This document shows positions 36,101 to 51,100 of a stretch of 64,000 nt of DNA, piece after piece. Every line of letters begins with the position of its first letter. Positions within the stretch are counted from its first letter, which is position 1. The notes under the pieces were generated by a model. That model did not search any database and had not been told where the DNA came from. It saw nothing but the letters and a program-made list of their open reading frames with translations. The position numbers and the translations under genes are program-made. This DNA is from Eopsaltria australis. Taxonomy: Eukaryota; Chordata; Aves; Passeriformes; Petroicidae. The stretch spans positions 496,001 through 560,000 of the forward strand of contig JAVTVJ010000023.1 of NCBI GenBank assembly GCA_034509425.1, written 5' to 3'.

Positions 36101-39100
36101 TCACCTGAGGGAGCAGCTGATGTGGTTCTTTCACTGCTTGGACCCAGCAGCTTCACATGGCTGGCAGGGAACCATCCCTTCTGTCTCTTTTTCCCTCTTG
36201 CCTGTAAAGGTTTATAATGGTTATTACACGATTGAAAAACTGAATAGTCCGTACACTGGAAAAAATGCAACTAATGTATCATAGAGTTTTGCCAACAAAA
36301 GATAAGTCAGGCCTCTAAACAGCTACTAAATGAATCTCAAAAGACAAAAATCTGACTAAAGCATAAAACAACACAGTTCAGACAAAGCTGCACCCTAGTA
36401 CGTACCAGCAAACATATTCATTCAAAATTTTAAAGTGAGATTTCAGAGTACAATTCAATTGTAGGGCTGAAAAGTGGTTCTATGAATATTCCACCAATGC
36501 ATCATATCCAGAGTCTCTAATGAGGTGAAGGGTACTTTTACAGGACATTCCTCTTAAATAAAAGTAGGGTAAGTAGAGAAGTGGGAACAGCCACCTCTGC
36601 ATTAAACAAGCTTCCAACTCCAGATTCCAAACCCACCTGTTCTTTCATTAGAATAACTTTGCAGTTCAATTTTTCACCAATTAAATCCTAACCAATTAAA
36701 TAACTGTCAACTTGTCTCTTCCTCCTCCCATGCATGTTAATCAACAGTTTTACTATTTAATGTGACCAAGAAAATCCACTCTAAAAAAACCATAAAAACC
36801 CCCAGCAACCCAAGGTTTAAAAAAAGCCAACCAACCAAACTAAGAAACAAAAAAAACCCAACCACACAGCTTTTCTTCCCCTTTGGTTTCTACAAGATGA
36901 AAATAACTTTCTGGCCAGAAGTTCTATAAAATAGCTTTTATATAACTCTGTACTTAGTTGTTTTTTTGAACTAAACTCAAGAGCACGTCCTTGCCATTCA
37001 TGAAGTCACAATTATTTCTCCTTGAATCACTACCTGCAACTCTCCTTGCCACCATCCACTGGCATTTTTCTTCAGAATAAGTATCAGCTGTCCTGGAGCG
37101 AGACTGAGCTGTTCAGTTCCTGATGCAGTGTAGGCAGTAGTGACCTGAGCAATTTCTGGAGAGAAAACAGTAATTGCATTTGTTATTTGTTCACTGCACC
37201 ATGAGCTGCATGCACAGAAATAAATATCCTGGTACACGACTTGCAGCTAAGAACATCAGCCACCATTAAAACATTGCTATGAACCTAAATACTCAGAGTT
37301 ATTTAAGAAACAGCCTTAAATGTTGAAAAGTTATCACACACTTACCAGGTTTCTTATTTATTGTTCCAGTTTTGCCAGCATAGCTAGAAGCCTACAAAGA
37401 CACAACAACAACCACCTTTTAATGCACAATAAAACCAGTACAGTTTACACTAAAAGCACATGGATGTTTTAACGTAAAATCAGTATTTAACAAAACACCA
37501 TGCTGTACAGAGAGAGAGGCAGTGGGGCACTGGCCAGAGCTTTGATTTAGCACTCAAGCTACTGAGGATTTTCTGTTCTGTCAAGCACATTAACCTCTGC
37601 TCAAAATCCCTGTCAAAGAGCTGGGTGCCAACAGAATAAAATTGAGAGAAAATACCATGTGTCAGTTCTCAGAATGTGAACTCACGTTCTCATCTTTTGG
37701 TCTGACGTAATTGGAGGGGAAGATTCCAGTTCTGGTGTCGATGCTCCCTGTCCACCACTCCCCTTCCTTCTGGGTCACCAGGATCTCCTCACCTTCCATG
37801 AACGTCAGGTCACCGGGCTCGGAGCTCGAGTACGAATAGAGGGCAACGTACTCTGTGCAAAGAGGAGAGAACAGCTTCAGGTGGGGGTAAGGAACAGCAG
37901 ATGCAGATAAAGGGGCACCAGCATTCACCAGTGTGCTCATAACAGGGACCACCACAGTGTGCTCGTAACAGGGACCGTACTTACACAGCTCTGTGAACTG
38001 ACCTGTCTACCTGTTTGACTGTAATCCCCTTTACTCTTACAGGGACACAATTTTGTAATGAAAAAACACAGCTGCAATTAAAGTATCATCAGAGAAGCAT
38101 GGAGATACACCAGAAATTTTTCTCCAGTAATACTTATTTTCTCTGCTCCTTACTGATTGTAAGAGAATGATCCACACTCAGGAGATTAAAAAAATCCTTT
38201 CTCATGTCTTTACAGAACAGCATAACACAGTAGAGAACAACATGAAGAGAACTCTATGGGTTTTCAGAAATATATTGGTGCTTGAGCAGAAGTCTTAATA
38301 ACAGAACCTAGGCCTATGCTCAACCTGAGTTACTTATAACCTTAAGTTCCTATTTTAGAACTCTTGTATCAACAGCTGAACATCTGCACTGTCTTTTGGA
38401 CAGGCACTCAAAGTGCTGCTCAGAAACTCCTCACAAATTGAAGTATATTTACATGTCATTAAGCAGAACCAGACTGTAGCATTAGTTGGCATTTTTCACG
38501 CAGTCTTACCCTCTCCTGCTGAGTAACTCTGGGTATTAGGCCTTTTGTTTACAGCTGCATAAATAGCTTCTGGTCTGCAAAAAGAAGGAAAAAAAAAAAG
38601 CTTTGTGTAACTAAGAGGCTGATCAAAAGCAAATCTCTCAATTCATGTGAGGCTAAGATCATTTTGGTTATATCACAGCTGGTATTGACTCTGAATTAAC
38701 TGCAAAGACTTCCCTGACTGTCAAACAGTGCCAAGTATTACTGATATTTAATATTATGACACCCAAGAACACACCACTTAAAAAAATTATCATGTGATAA
38801 AAGGGAAGAAATACATTCACAAATTACGTTATTCAAAAGAAGTAAATTTAAAATTTTGACTAAATTCTCTTATGCTAAAGAATTTCTAAGAACTTCTAGC
38901 AGAATGCATGAACAGAATAATTCACACACAATGGTGCAGCCACCCAAGCAGTACCCAGACTTTGGGCTGTTGCCTGAACAGTTACCCTGGATCATTAGAA
39001 TAGGCATAATGATCTTTTCAAATGAAGAGAAACACCCTGCTTCTATCAGATGTGCAGAGCTCACAATTAGTTTTGGGTCACTTAAAAATTGGCACCTTTA

Positions 39101-42100
39101 GAGGCAGAATGCAACTGCACTGCAAGAGAGAAGACTTGGTAATGAACAAAAAGTCTGGCACTTGATGAATAATCAAACACCACTGATGTTTCACAGCACT
39201 CAGCCTAGCAAAACTGTCTACAGTCACACAGCAGTGAGCCCAACATCACTTGGCTTGCCAGAATGAAATAAAAAAAGCCTAAAATGACCCAGTGGAAATC
39301 CTAAATGGCATTTTTGTTCTGCACACTAAAGCACTGCAAGAATTTTGCACTCTAAACCACCTCTTTTTGCAAACTGCTGAATAGAACAACAAAAAAAGTC
39401 AAACTTACTCCTCCTTCTTGGTTTCACTCCCAGGTAAGAGCTTGACATAGGACTTTGGAAACCAACCCCTTCCTCCGTGTACCTCTCCAAACCACCAGTT
39501 CTCCTGCTGCTCCAGGACGGTGATGATGTCATTCTTTGAAAAATTCAAGTGGTTATCTTTTTTTGCAGTCCAAGAGCAAAGTGCTTGTGCTTTCAGGTTC
39601 TCTACAGGCTGCCCCTGTAAGACAGAAGTGATGTTGGTTGACCACACTGCCCCAAACTGCTGCAATTAAAAATAAACACTGGTGTATCTTTTATTGAAGT
39701 TTAAGCAACTTCATTCTTAAGTGATGGCTGAATAACTTTCATTATGTCAATGCACGTATGCAACTCAGCTTCTTATTTGTAAGAAATATCTTCTAATTAT
39801 AGGTGAAAATTATTTTAGAATTACGAAAGGTGAGTCTTCTTGCTCACTGGTCCCTGGACTATATGGAATTGTATCAATGCACACACTAGTGGAGCATTTA
39901 GATGAGCTTCTTTATCCTCCAGCCTGTTCAGTGCACCCAGCATGAGCAAAGTTATGTGGTGTTCTGTTTTTTCTTTAAATCATTTTCATTAACATGAATC
40001 TGAAATCCAGCAAGTTCTGCACAAGGTACCTGTCCATGAACAGGTGAAACAGATCCAGGGGACACAGTGCGAGTGAAAGCTGATTTCTGCTGCCAGGCTG
40101 TGTTCACATTCAGGCTGGAAAAGGGGATGTTTTGGTAATCAGATTCTTCTGCAGATTTACTTGGTGAAAGTGGTCTGCAAGTTGAACACAAGGCATATTT
40201 ATCTAATTACAATTTTTATTTAGAAAGTACCTCAAGCAGAGAACTTTATTTTAAAATCTATAAAACTGATATTCTATACAATGCAAAGCAGATTACCAAG
40301 TACTTAAAATTTCCAAGCTAAGACTTTTAAGAAGGTTCTTCAATATTTTAAAAACAAACACCAAGCGAAACTATACAGCACATTATGTGCTAGCTAAATT
40401 TAGAAAAAGCAATTTAAACACAAATGTAACTAAAACTCACTCTGAAGCAGCTGAGGTAGTAGATAAAGATACTGTAGGAGGAAGTAAGGCTTTCTTAGGA
40501 GATAAAGCTTTTTCTCCTTCTGGTATTTTTTCTACATAATTGCACGGAAACCAACCAAAATGTCCTTGAAAACTCCCATAAAGCCAACCAGGCTCTCCCA
40601 CAGTTTTTTCATCAACCTATGGACAGGAGGAGAAATACAAAGAGAGCAGAATTAGCAGCATGAAACAAGCAGGGTACGTGGTGTGTCAGCACCTGCTGCT
40701 CTCTGACCTGCACAGGGGCAGAGCCCACACCAGGATCAGCATTTTCACTCTGCCCTGGCAGAACTGAGCTGATTTTGCCCTGTGAGGACACAGGTACAGA
40801 CAGAGCTCAGGGACCCTGCACCCCTTCAGGCAGGCCCCAGACACACACATGGGGATCATGCAGTGCATCTGAGCCACTCTGTCCTGCCAAAAATGACAGT
40901 GCATTGTGCTGGATTCTGCTGAATGTGCAGCAAAGAGGCAGGGGCTGGTGAGCCCAGTAGAGCAGGAAACAACTGCTGCTGTTCTGCTCACAGATATAAT
41001 TAACTCTGTCAGCTGACTGCATCCAGAACACATCCAAAAATTCTGTTATTTACAATGTGATTAAGTGTAGAGCATCCTTTAACATTCACTGCAATACTGA
41101 AGTTTCCACTATGCTGCAAATTAGCCAGTTAGTGAAAATTGGCTAAAAATTAGCAGCCCATCAAACACTATCAGCTGGTTAGCTTGGCTGGGGCTTGGGA
41201 TGCAAGAGGAGGAGGAGGTGGCAGCTGTTAGCCTATTTCTGAAATCAGTTATCAGCAGTTAAGTGATACAATTACAGCTGGGAAGGAAGTCAAAGCAAAA
41301 CCTCCTCTTATTCCCCCTTCCATGGTTCATTGGCATGAAAATGCAAATAAAAGCTTTAACACTGTCAAACTGAAAGCTAATTTAGTCAAGTGTTTTAATA
41401 TTTTGTACCACATTGCTTTATAAATTCTCCCTTATCACCTACTTGTATCACTTACAGTCTGAATGAGGAGGAACAACACATACTTATACATTAGAAACTG
41501 TATTACCATGGCTGTAAATCAGTTTTCACACATTCACCTGCAGGCAAAGACTTTCAAACAAGTGCTAATAACTAAAATACATTAAATAACACAGATTTCA
41601 ACTGAGATGCCACAAGGCATTTCCAATCTTATGGTCCTGCTGTAATGTTACAGACAGCAAATTCAGCTGAATTCAGAGAAGTGCTACAATGAATGGACAC
41701 AGAATAAATTACTCTTAGTGACTGCCTGAGGGAGGATTGATAAAGGAATAGTCAGAAAGAGAATCACAGATTCATAGGATGGTTTGGGTTGAAAGGGACC
41801 TTAAAGATCACCTGGTTCCACCCCCTCTGCCAGGGGCAAGGACACTTTCTACTAGACCAGGTTGCTCAGAGAGGCAGAAATCTCTGTTAAGAATACATTG
41901 GAAAACAGTATTGAGATTCAAATGAATCTTTCACATCTACTTGTTAAATAGCTAATTATATTTTAATTCAAATGTCATTAATTAATAATTCATGTCTCTA
42001 TTTCCTATGCTCATATTTCAAGCAAACACTCAGAAGTCAACTTGTACATGTACAATGAGCTGCAACAACTACATTTCTGACCTACTAATTTTAGAAAGTT

Positions 42101-45100
42101 TATGTTTAGCATTCACTGTTCTTTATATTTAAAGAGATTCTCTGCATATCTAGGATGTGTAAAACTCAGAGAAATATTTTGGCTGAAATAATCCTAATGC
42201 CACCTGCTCAAAAAACAAATAAAGAAAGCAGCAATCCAATTTAAATTTTGAGTAAACCTCAAAATATATCAACGTAATGCTTTTGACCCTTAAGGCTAGA
42301 GAAAAATTTTTGCAAGTTAAATGTGAATAGCAAATCTTACCTGAATTACATCTCCAGTATTAAAGCTCATCTCATCGTGGTTCCTTGCCTCAAATGGATA
42401 CAAAGCTCTGTAATTTACCAAGGCAACAGAATTCCTCAACTCTGCAGCACCAGCTGCATTGCCTGGAAGGTAAGAAAAGGTCACAGTTACCACTCTGACA
42501 CAGCTGAGAGACAAGCACTCAGTTGGAGCCCCATCATTCTGGGCAACTGGTAGGAATATCAGTTCTTGCCCCAGATACTGTGCAGGCACCAGAGGAGATC
42601 ACCAGGGCATCAGTTTAACACACCAATCATGGAAATGTAACAGGGACAACAAAATGCACTGACTTCTGCAGTGAAAAAAATCACAGAAACATAGAATGGG
42701 TTGGGCTGGAAGGGACCTTAAAGGTTCCAACCCCCAGCCATGGGCAGGGACAGCTTCCACGGGACAGCCTTAAAAATGACATTTTTATCTTCTCTTTCCT
42801 TGCCACACTGCTCTGGCTAAGCCAGTGCTTTGATAAAGCCTCATTCAACACCACTATAATGTTCCAAGCTGAGAAGATCCCTGTTGCAACAATAAGTGTT
42901 CAGCAGCATGTGTGAAGATTTTATTTAGAAACCTAAAATAGCAAAATATCATGGATTCTATTTTCTTTCTATCTGCTGTTCTCCAAGTCAGTGACTGATG
43001 CTGCTAACAGGGAATGTTTTACAAGGTTTAGCTGAGGAGTGCAAATATCTTTCAGCCCTGTTCTAATTTGGTCCTTGCTGAACTCAGTGAGAAAGGTGGC
43101 TAATGAAAACTGACAAGAGCTAATGAAGGATGAAATCAAATGTGCCTTTAGTGAAAATATTGTTAAAGCACTATTTTTCCAAGTCCCACAGCTGGAGCTA
43201 GGTCTAGTCATTCAGTTCTTTTTTTTTTTTATCTGAAGCATTGAGTAATGCAGAAACAAACTACATTTCACTGTTAAAAAATAACTTTTCTGAGTGTTAC
43301 CTGCCCATATCTCATCAATGAACAAACCCCCTCCATATTAGCATTCTATATTAATGAAAGAAAGTGCAACCCCTAGGAAAAACCTAAAATATTACTGTTT
43401 CCAGCAACTGCTATTTGTTGACCATGATCACCAGAAGATTTGTCAGCAGAGTCATAGGTGCTGAAAACTGACAGAAGTAACTTTAGTTAACAGGCTCATT
43501 TATAACTGACAAAAGACATGAAACACTGCTGGTTTGATTTTTTAAATTGCATCTTAGGCAATAAGTCTGCTATAATGTCCCACCAATAATAGTACACTTG
43601 AAGAGTGAAATAACTCAGGAAAGTAAAAGTTTCAAAATCTAACAGACTGACATTACCTTCATTTTTCCAGGGTGGCTTAAGACTTTTCCCCTCTGTTGGC
43701 TTCAACAGATCTGCAAACTTTTCATTTATGTTTATTTTAGAAGTGTGTTTCTCCGCCTCTTGAGAGTTGGTTGCTTCTTTTATCTTTTTTATCTCCTCGT
43801 TCTGCTTGCGCCTCTCCTCAGCTTCTTTTGCTATTTGTTCTTGCTTTCTTTTATCTTCTTCCAGTTGCCTCTGCCTTTGTTGTTCCACCACCCTCAAGAT
43901 CGTGGCTTGTCTATTTTTCTCCTCCTCTGCAAGAAGCTGTTGTTTGTTTTCCCTTTCTCTCATCATGGCAGCTGCTTCTTCAGCTTTCAGTTTTTCTTGG
44001 ACTTTTTCCTGCATTCGTTCTTCCTCCATTCGCTTCTTTTTCTCTTCCTCTTCCCTGCGGATGTTTTCCTGCCATCGGTTCTCCTTCTCCCGTTTTGCTT
44101 TCCTGGAAGAAAGGTGAGGTAAGAGAACATGTATATAAAAATGAATGAGGTTATGTTCCTACAGTAATCAGTGACACTTGTCAGCAAATCTGAGTTTATG
44201 ATATTGATCACTCTGCTCTCAGGGTCATCAGCTCTGCCACAGTCCATGGCTTAATGTAGGTGCCAGTGTATTCCACATAAAAATAAAAAATGGTTAAAGT
44301 CCTTCAATTTTAATCCATCACCTGTGCTGTGCCTTCAGGAGCACTTCTGCCCACCTGCATCCTGATGAGCAAAATCTGATCTGATAATTGAACCAAGCTG
44401 GATTTAAGCTCTCCAGCAAGGCAGTATCCAAATCTCCTGACTGGAAACAATGACTTCCACAGAGATTAATTTCACTCAGGTATATAGATAAAAATAGCCT
44501 TTGCATACTGATCTTGGCAGCTTGGTATTGTTGCCTTCAGCAGCTGTAATCTATCCAATGTGCTTCTCCCTGCCAGGGCTACACTGCAGCAGACAGGATC
44601 CAGAAACCTGACTGTATTCTCTGGAATTATTCGGATGTTATCCTGTGCCTCAGCTGCCTACAGAATTTAGTATCCAATTCAACACAACATTTTAGCTGTC
44701 AAGACCTCTCTTCTGACGAGAGAGGACCTAACCCTTTGGGCCATCTTCTTAAAAATGTCTAGATGAGACCTTTTCATCCATTCCCTGTGGGACATCCACG
44801 CCTCTGGTGGGCATTTTACTGTTTCTAAGCACATGGCAGGATCCACTAGGAGCTCTGCACTGATGCTGTTACTGCATCACACTGTTGTGTCCAACAAAAA
44901 ATTAACAAGCTATCACCACACATTTGGCACATGGCTCTCTTGAACAGACTGTCACAAATGTAGTGAAACTTCACCACATGCAGAAAAATGCTGTCAATGA
45001 GCAAAGCCCATGAATCACCCACACTACAAGGTCACCAGCTCTGTTTCTTTAGTCAAATCAAATACAGATAATGGAAAATCTCAAATTCAAACCCTCTTAC

Positions 45101-48100
45101 ATGAGTGGTACTCCACATAAAATGCTTCCTCCAGGGCAACCAATAGGATGTATTTTTACATTAAAAATATGGAGCTTATTTTGAAAGTCACCCCAGCATT
45201 ATTTTGTTTTAAGAGCTGCAGCACTGATGCCCTCAGCCACAGTTACCTTGCAGCCTCATCCTCCAGTCGCTTCTTCTGTGCGAGTTCAGCTCTTCTTTTC
45301 TGTACCTCTCTGATTTTGTCCTGTTTGATCCTGTGGAGCTGCTCCAAGGCTAATTGCTGTGTGCTATAACTTTCCCTCAGGTCCTAGGGAGGGAACAATG
45401 GAATACATCAAAGGGAACAAAGCCAATCTTTGAGAAAAGCATCCAGGCATTTAATGCTTTTTGAACCAAGCTTTAATACAAATGGCCAAAGTAGTATTAA
45501 CTTATTAATAGTCCTTGGAGGTCACTGCAAAGAAAGTCAAATCAACAGAAGTATAAAAGGAGATAGCAGATTTGCAAAGTCAGTGATGTAATTTGGGCCT
45601 TCAAAGAGCCCTTCCAGGCCTACAGCTGCTGGAAATGCCAAATATGACAGAGGAGAGGGTAAGATACAAAACTGAGTGCTCAAACACAACATTACTGAGG
45701 GCACTGAGGGCAGTGCATTGTATTTTAAGTAACTACAAGGAGACAGATTTCAGCTGAAAGCCAACACTACCATAACCTGAGAATGCATCCCGCAGTAGGA
45801 AGATCACCCTTGATGCTTCCTGAGTGATCAGTCCCACGTTTAAATCAGAAAAACTTTACAAAAATACCCAGCAGGTTTACCAGTGTGGGAAGCCACAGCT
45901 TAAAGACACTAACTCTGACTGGAGTTTTCCTGTACTTGTAAACTTCTCAATTTTAGTATTTTTCTTTTTGAACACATCCTTCAATTCCTATTCCACCTCC
46001 CTCTGGTAACAGCTCTTTTTTTCCCCAGCAAAAAATCAGCACAAGTCTTTTGGATAAATAATAGATTTACAGACTGAAAAAAAATCAACAATAATAGAAT
46101 TACTTTAGATAGCACTTCACCATGTTGCAAAACACGTCTAAGATACTTCAATCTTTTTTCTTAGGAACCCTGCTGATATACACTGAGCCATGCAACAGGT
46201 AAACCCCGACTTTTTCTATCTGATCTCATAAATACAAATAAAGCAATTAAGAATGAATCATTCCCCCTAGAATATGCACTTCTACCAATAATCACGTTGC
46301 CTAAGAGATATGGTGCAATTTATATGACAAAGGCAAGATAACAAGATTGCTGTGTCACTGAAAGTCTCTGTAGCAACAAACAAAATGAAGCAATTGACTA
46401 CAATTTTTTCTCAAATATACTCAGCTGGGAATATTTTTCCTTCTTATGTTGCACAGAATTTCAGGAGCACTATGGAAGCAAACTTATGTTGGAAAAACTC
46501 TCATATCTTTAAGGACAGAAAAACCCTCATGGCAAAGCAAAATGAAAAGCTCAGTTAGGTAATTCTGATTTTTTTTCCCCTCATAAATTATTCTAAAAGT
46601 ATTCCTGACCTCAGCAGACAAAAGCAGTGTTGAGGAAAGACAGCAAGTAGATTTTAGTACTGGGTTAATTTGGAGATTTGACAGGATTGTGTTTGCCATA
46701 CCATATTCTGCACTCTGACTTTTAAACTTGGCCAAGAACTCATATACCTGACTCACAGCTTGGGATGTATGGGTACAGGTACAGAGCAACAGATGGAAAA
46801 GTGGGAGAAGACACTGTTTCCATCTGAGACTACTTTTTTGGTCCATGTTAACTTAACTAGTAAGAAAAATATTTGGGTGAAACAACTTAGAGAACAGTCC
46901 ATTAAGGAATGAAAAGTCAGTATTTTGCTCTCAGTATTCTGCAGTTTGGATTTCTAAGCAAGTAAGAAAACTTTAAGTCTTTAAGAGGATGTAAAAGCTT
47001 GCAGAAAGAAAAGCAGCCCATTGATTTTCTTTTGGGAAAATGTATTTAATAGAAGTTGTACATCCAAACAGAAAGGGTAAGCAGAGAAAAATTGCGAAAT
47101 AATTAAAAAACAAAAAAGCCAAAGATTAGAAAATAACCTTAAGTAAGAGGAAGAGGTTGTTGAGACAGCTTAGCAGAGACAAAAGGCACTGAAGAACAGA
47201 ATCATCCATATTCTCACACTGTAAGATAAGGTAGATAAAAAGCCAACTAATCTTTGCATCGTATTTTGAAAAACATATTTTAGGGAAGACTGAATTGTGG
47301 ATGCAGCCACCGGACACAGCAAGCCATGCAATAAACAAGTAACTGAAAATGCCCATTGCATGAAGCCACTTTTAAAAAGAAAACTAATTCCTTGCATGTT
47401 TACAAATTTTTGTGGCTTTTTTTTACTGGAGCGTGCAGAGCCCTCGTGCTGGCCCCGCATCAATCCATTACTTAAGGAAAAAGTTCCCATCAGTGCCACT
47501 TGGAGTAAGCTGGCAAATAAAGTTAAATGGATGCGTGCTGCCCTGTGAGAGCTGCCTGAGTTTTTAGTCAAGCCAAGAGTTGCCTCAGAAGCAAAAATTC
47601 AGGGCCAGTGGTCAACAACTCTTAGTTCATAACAAATTAACGAATGTCAACAAGTGGCCTACACTTACTTTTAGGATCATACCCAAATCTGCTACCAGAC
47701 CTGGCACAGTGTATTGTGAAACTGGGCAGGTCTATCAATAAAAGTCAAGTGCTCAGTACACAATTCAAAAATAGCAGCAAATATGACCTCATACTGTAAG
47801 AAGAGAATGTGCAAGGGCCTGAAAAACTTTAATTCTAAATTAAAATGAGTTCTAGAAGGCAAAAGGTGAGAGTGAGCAATAGTTGAGTCATGCAAAGCAA
47901 TAGTTAGCAAGAGACTCATATTTTAGTACATTAGCAATAGGTGTTAAGTGCATTTCTATTGTATTATTTACTCCAAGACTTCTGATAATTCTTATTTGAC
48001 ACTGAAGTTGGGGAAAACTTTTTGGAAGCCTGGTGAAAGTGGCACCAATCTTTATGACTGGATGAAGAAATAAAATACAGTGCTTACAGGTGTAGGATAT

Positions 48101-51100
48101 TTACATAATGCAAGTACCTTAAGCTGACTGTTAAATTCATCCATTTCAGCAAGTTTAGAAGCAGTTTCCTTCTCAAGGGCATCTAGTTGTTCCTTAAGTC
48201 TTTGGCATAATTCTTCTTTTTCTTGGGACTTCTTGTGCACTGAATTGACTCCTGTACCTGCATAAGGAAAGACAAGCAATTTTACAAGTGTTTCTGGGGT
48301 TTTTTTCAATTTTTTCCCCCCCAATTTTTAGTCATTGTTTCTCATTTTCCTATTACATACACAATCCAAACCTCCTTCCTCACAAAAATTCCTTGATTTA
48401 CCTTTCTAGTCATATACAGCATGAGGAAGAAATAACCCCAACACTGCACTGAGAATAATTTGCAAGTTGTTTTTTTTTTTTGTATCAGACCAATTCATAC
48501 CAAGCTTCTCTAGACAAGAGACTTCCAGCATAATTTGAAGACCAATGTAAACTTTACATCAATTAACTCCCTTGAGTTTACACTACCAAAAAAAGGACAA
48601 ATTGTAATAATATCTGTGAGCCACACAGTCTGTATAAATAAAGTTTTAAGCAAAATCTGTGCTTTCTTGCCAAAATGTGTTTGCTTGCCCCTTATTTGGA
48701 ACATGAAAGAGATAATGGAATGCAGATGAGACAATGGCACTAACTGGAAAGATGTAGAAGTGAAGGTGTCATTAACACCTCTGTACCCTTCAGCCTTGAT
48801 TACAAGGGACGAGAAATCAGCAAGGCAATCAAGAACACAACAGGCACTTACTCGGAGCGTTTTCAAGTTGAGCATTTTTTATCCTTTCACTTAACAACTG
48901 CTTTTCAGGAACCAAATAGATTAGTTTATTCTGATAATCCTGTAGATGTTGAAGAGAACATAACAGATTTTAAATACTGTTTATGAATCATTAAGGAAAA
49001 CTGGGTGAATTTTCAAACATAACTTCAACTCATGTTAATGAAACAGGGATGCAAGTTATCATTACTGGATGAAGAAGAGAATTACTTCTGTACTCTTAAT
49101 AGAAATAATACTACAGTTGAAAGCTTTTGATCCCAAACCATTAATACAGCTGGAAAAATATTTAACAAACATGCTAAAAGTGTAAATATTGTCAGAAGAC
49201 CATTTAAGGTGACTGCCTCAAACCTAACATAAAACAGTAACAACATGAAAAGAAGTTTCCCTGATGAGCAGAAGCACTACATAAAAACACAGCAGAGGAT
49301 AATTTATGGTAGCCAACTGATAAGAAATAATTAATGTCTTGTTACTCAAATAGAGAAAAAAAAAGATAAAAGAGCAGCAAGGTAATTCCACCTAAACACC
49401 AGCTTGGTCTGAACACAGGACAACATTCCTCATAAAAATCTGAGCCTGGAGCCATAAAAGAATTCAAAATCAAAGAGAAGTCTCTGTTAATGGTCCACAA
49501 AAGAATAGCTGAGGTTTTCACAGCTGTTATGTAACTCTCGGCTCATTTTAGTACATAGAATCATTTGTTTAACACCACACACAAAACTAAAAGCCTCTGC
49601 AATGCTGACAGCCTTGCCTATTTCCTCTCTCCACTGCAATCTGACTCCATACTCCTCCCTATGGGGATGCACTATCAATAGCATTATGGAAACACCGAAT
49701 ATGGTAAAAAAAACCCAGTAAGTTTAACAAAGTTACACACCTCAAGCTGTTGCTGTAGTTGCTTGACTTCCATGATTCCTTGGTCGTATTTCCTATCCAA
49801 AGCCTCCAGCTCAGTTTTTCGCATTTGCTTTTTGCTACGAATATCCTGCAACCTGCCTGAGATCTGCTGATGTTTGTCAGTCTGGAAAGAAAGCAGAGAT
49901 AGATTACACCACATATGGCAAAAATCCCTTTGCTAAACCTGTGGGCAGGTTAGTTCTCAACCAGTTCTCTAAAACAACCTAAAATACCTGCTTTGGATTC
50001 ATCATCCAAAACAGAGTGGAACTCCTAGTGGGCCTTTACTGCAGGTATTAATATTTGTTTAATTTAAAATACTGTATTTCAGCATGTGGGGTGAAATTCC
50101 TGTCTTACCAGGGCTTCTAATTCAAGATTAAGGCTCTTCTTTTTAGAGGTCAACTTGACAATTTCTTCTTGTTCCCTGTTACGCTGATTAAGAAGTTCTT
50201 GGCGACGGATTCTCTCCCATTCCAGTCGTCGCTGGCGCTCGAGCTCCTTCTTTGCTGCCTGAGGAAAAGTTACATTACCTTAAATTAGAGTGGAGATGCA
50301 GAACTCAGAGACCATGATTTAATATAATGTGCTCCATTTCTAAATAGCACAACAGCAACACAATGTAATGGCTTCTCTAAAGCGCTCTTATACACTTCAG
50401 CATCAAAAAATGTAGGAAGTGATCCTGCAAGATTCTTCATGCCACGCTCCTGAGTCTGGATGAAAAAAGCTCCATAATTCAGAAAGCCTCTGCAGCTTGG
50501 AATATTGCCCATAAACCAGCACAAAGAGGATACTGCTCGTAACCTCCTTTGAGTATTTCACAGAACTACATAAAATAGAAGTGTGATGCATGCACTGAGA
50601 CACCAAGTCAAAGCAAATTTGTCTCAAGTTCGGCTGTCAAAATGTTATCAATTATGAATTCAGTAGAGTCTTGTCTGGAACACAAATTTTTGCAAAAATG
50701 CAAGAAATATGCCCAAGAAAACCTCATCTGTCCTATGAAGTATCTGAAAATCTTTAACCTATACCAACATTTGTAACAGACACAAATGGTGTTCTCTCTC
50801 CAAGACAACCTGTCATCAGCCAGGCCAGGAGACATAACCAAAGCCAGCACTCAGACCCTGGATGCTGTATGCAAACACATGTTCCTTAGAGCATTAGAAA
50901 ATAATGTTAAGAAAACAACCTCCCGCCTTTCTATTTCTTTCCTCCTTTCTTCTTCTCTTTGTCTCTCCAGCTCTCGTTGTCTCTCCAGCTGCCTCTCCAT
51001 TTCCAGTTGCCTCTTCCGTTCCTGCTCCTGGCGTTCCCTCTCTCTTCGCTCCTGTTCTTCCCGTTCTTTCTGAGCCTTTCTTTCAGCCTCTCTCTGCTGC

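Noticed and set aside
40617..42340. A 15-bp neural microexon in SH3A like that of ITSN1
   Set aside because: I looked for a short exon encoding a Val-Lys-Gly-Glu-Trp-like peptide on the minus strand and found none.
43745..44148. Three overlapping plus-strand open frames of 116-125 codons, rich in Leu, Ser, Phe and Cys
   Set aside because: They are antisense shadows of the Glu/Lys-rich ITSN2 exon 17, whose purine-rich codons leave few stops on the opposite strand.
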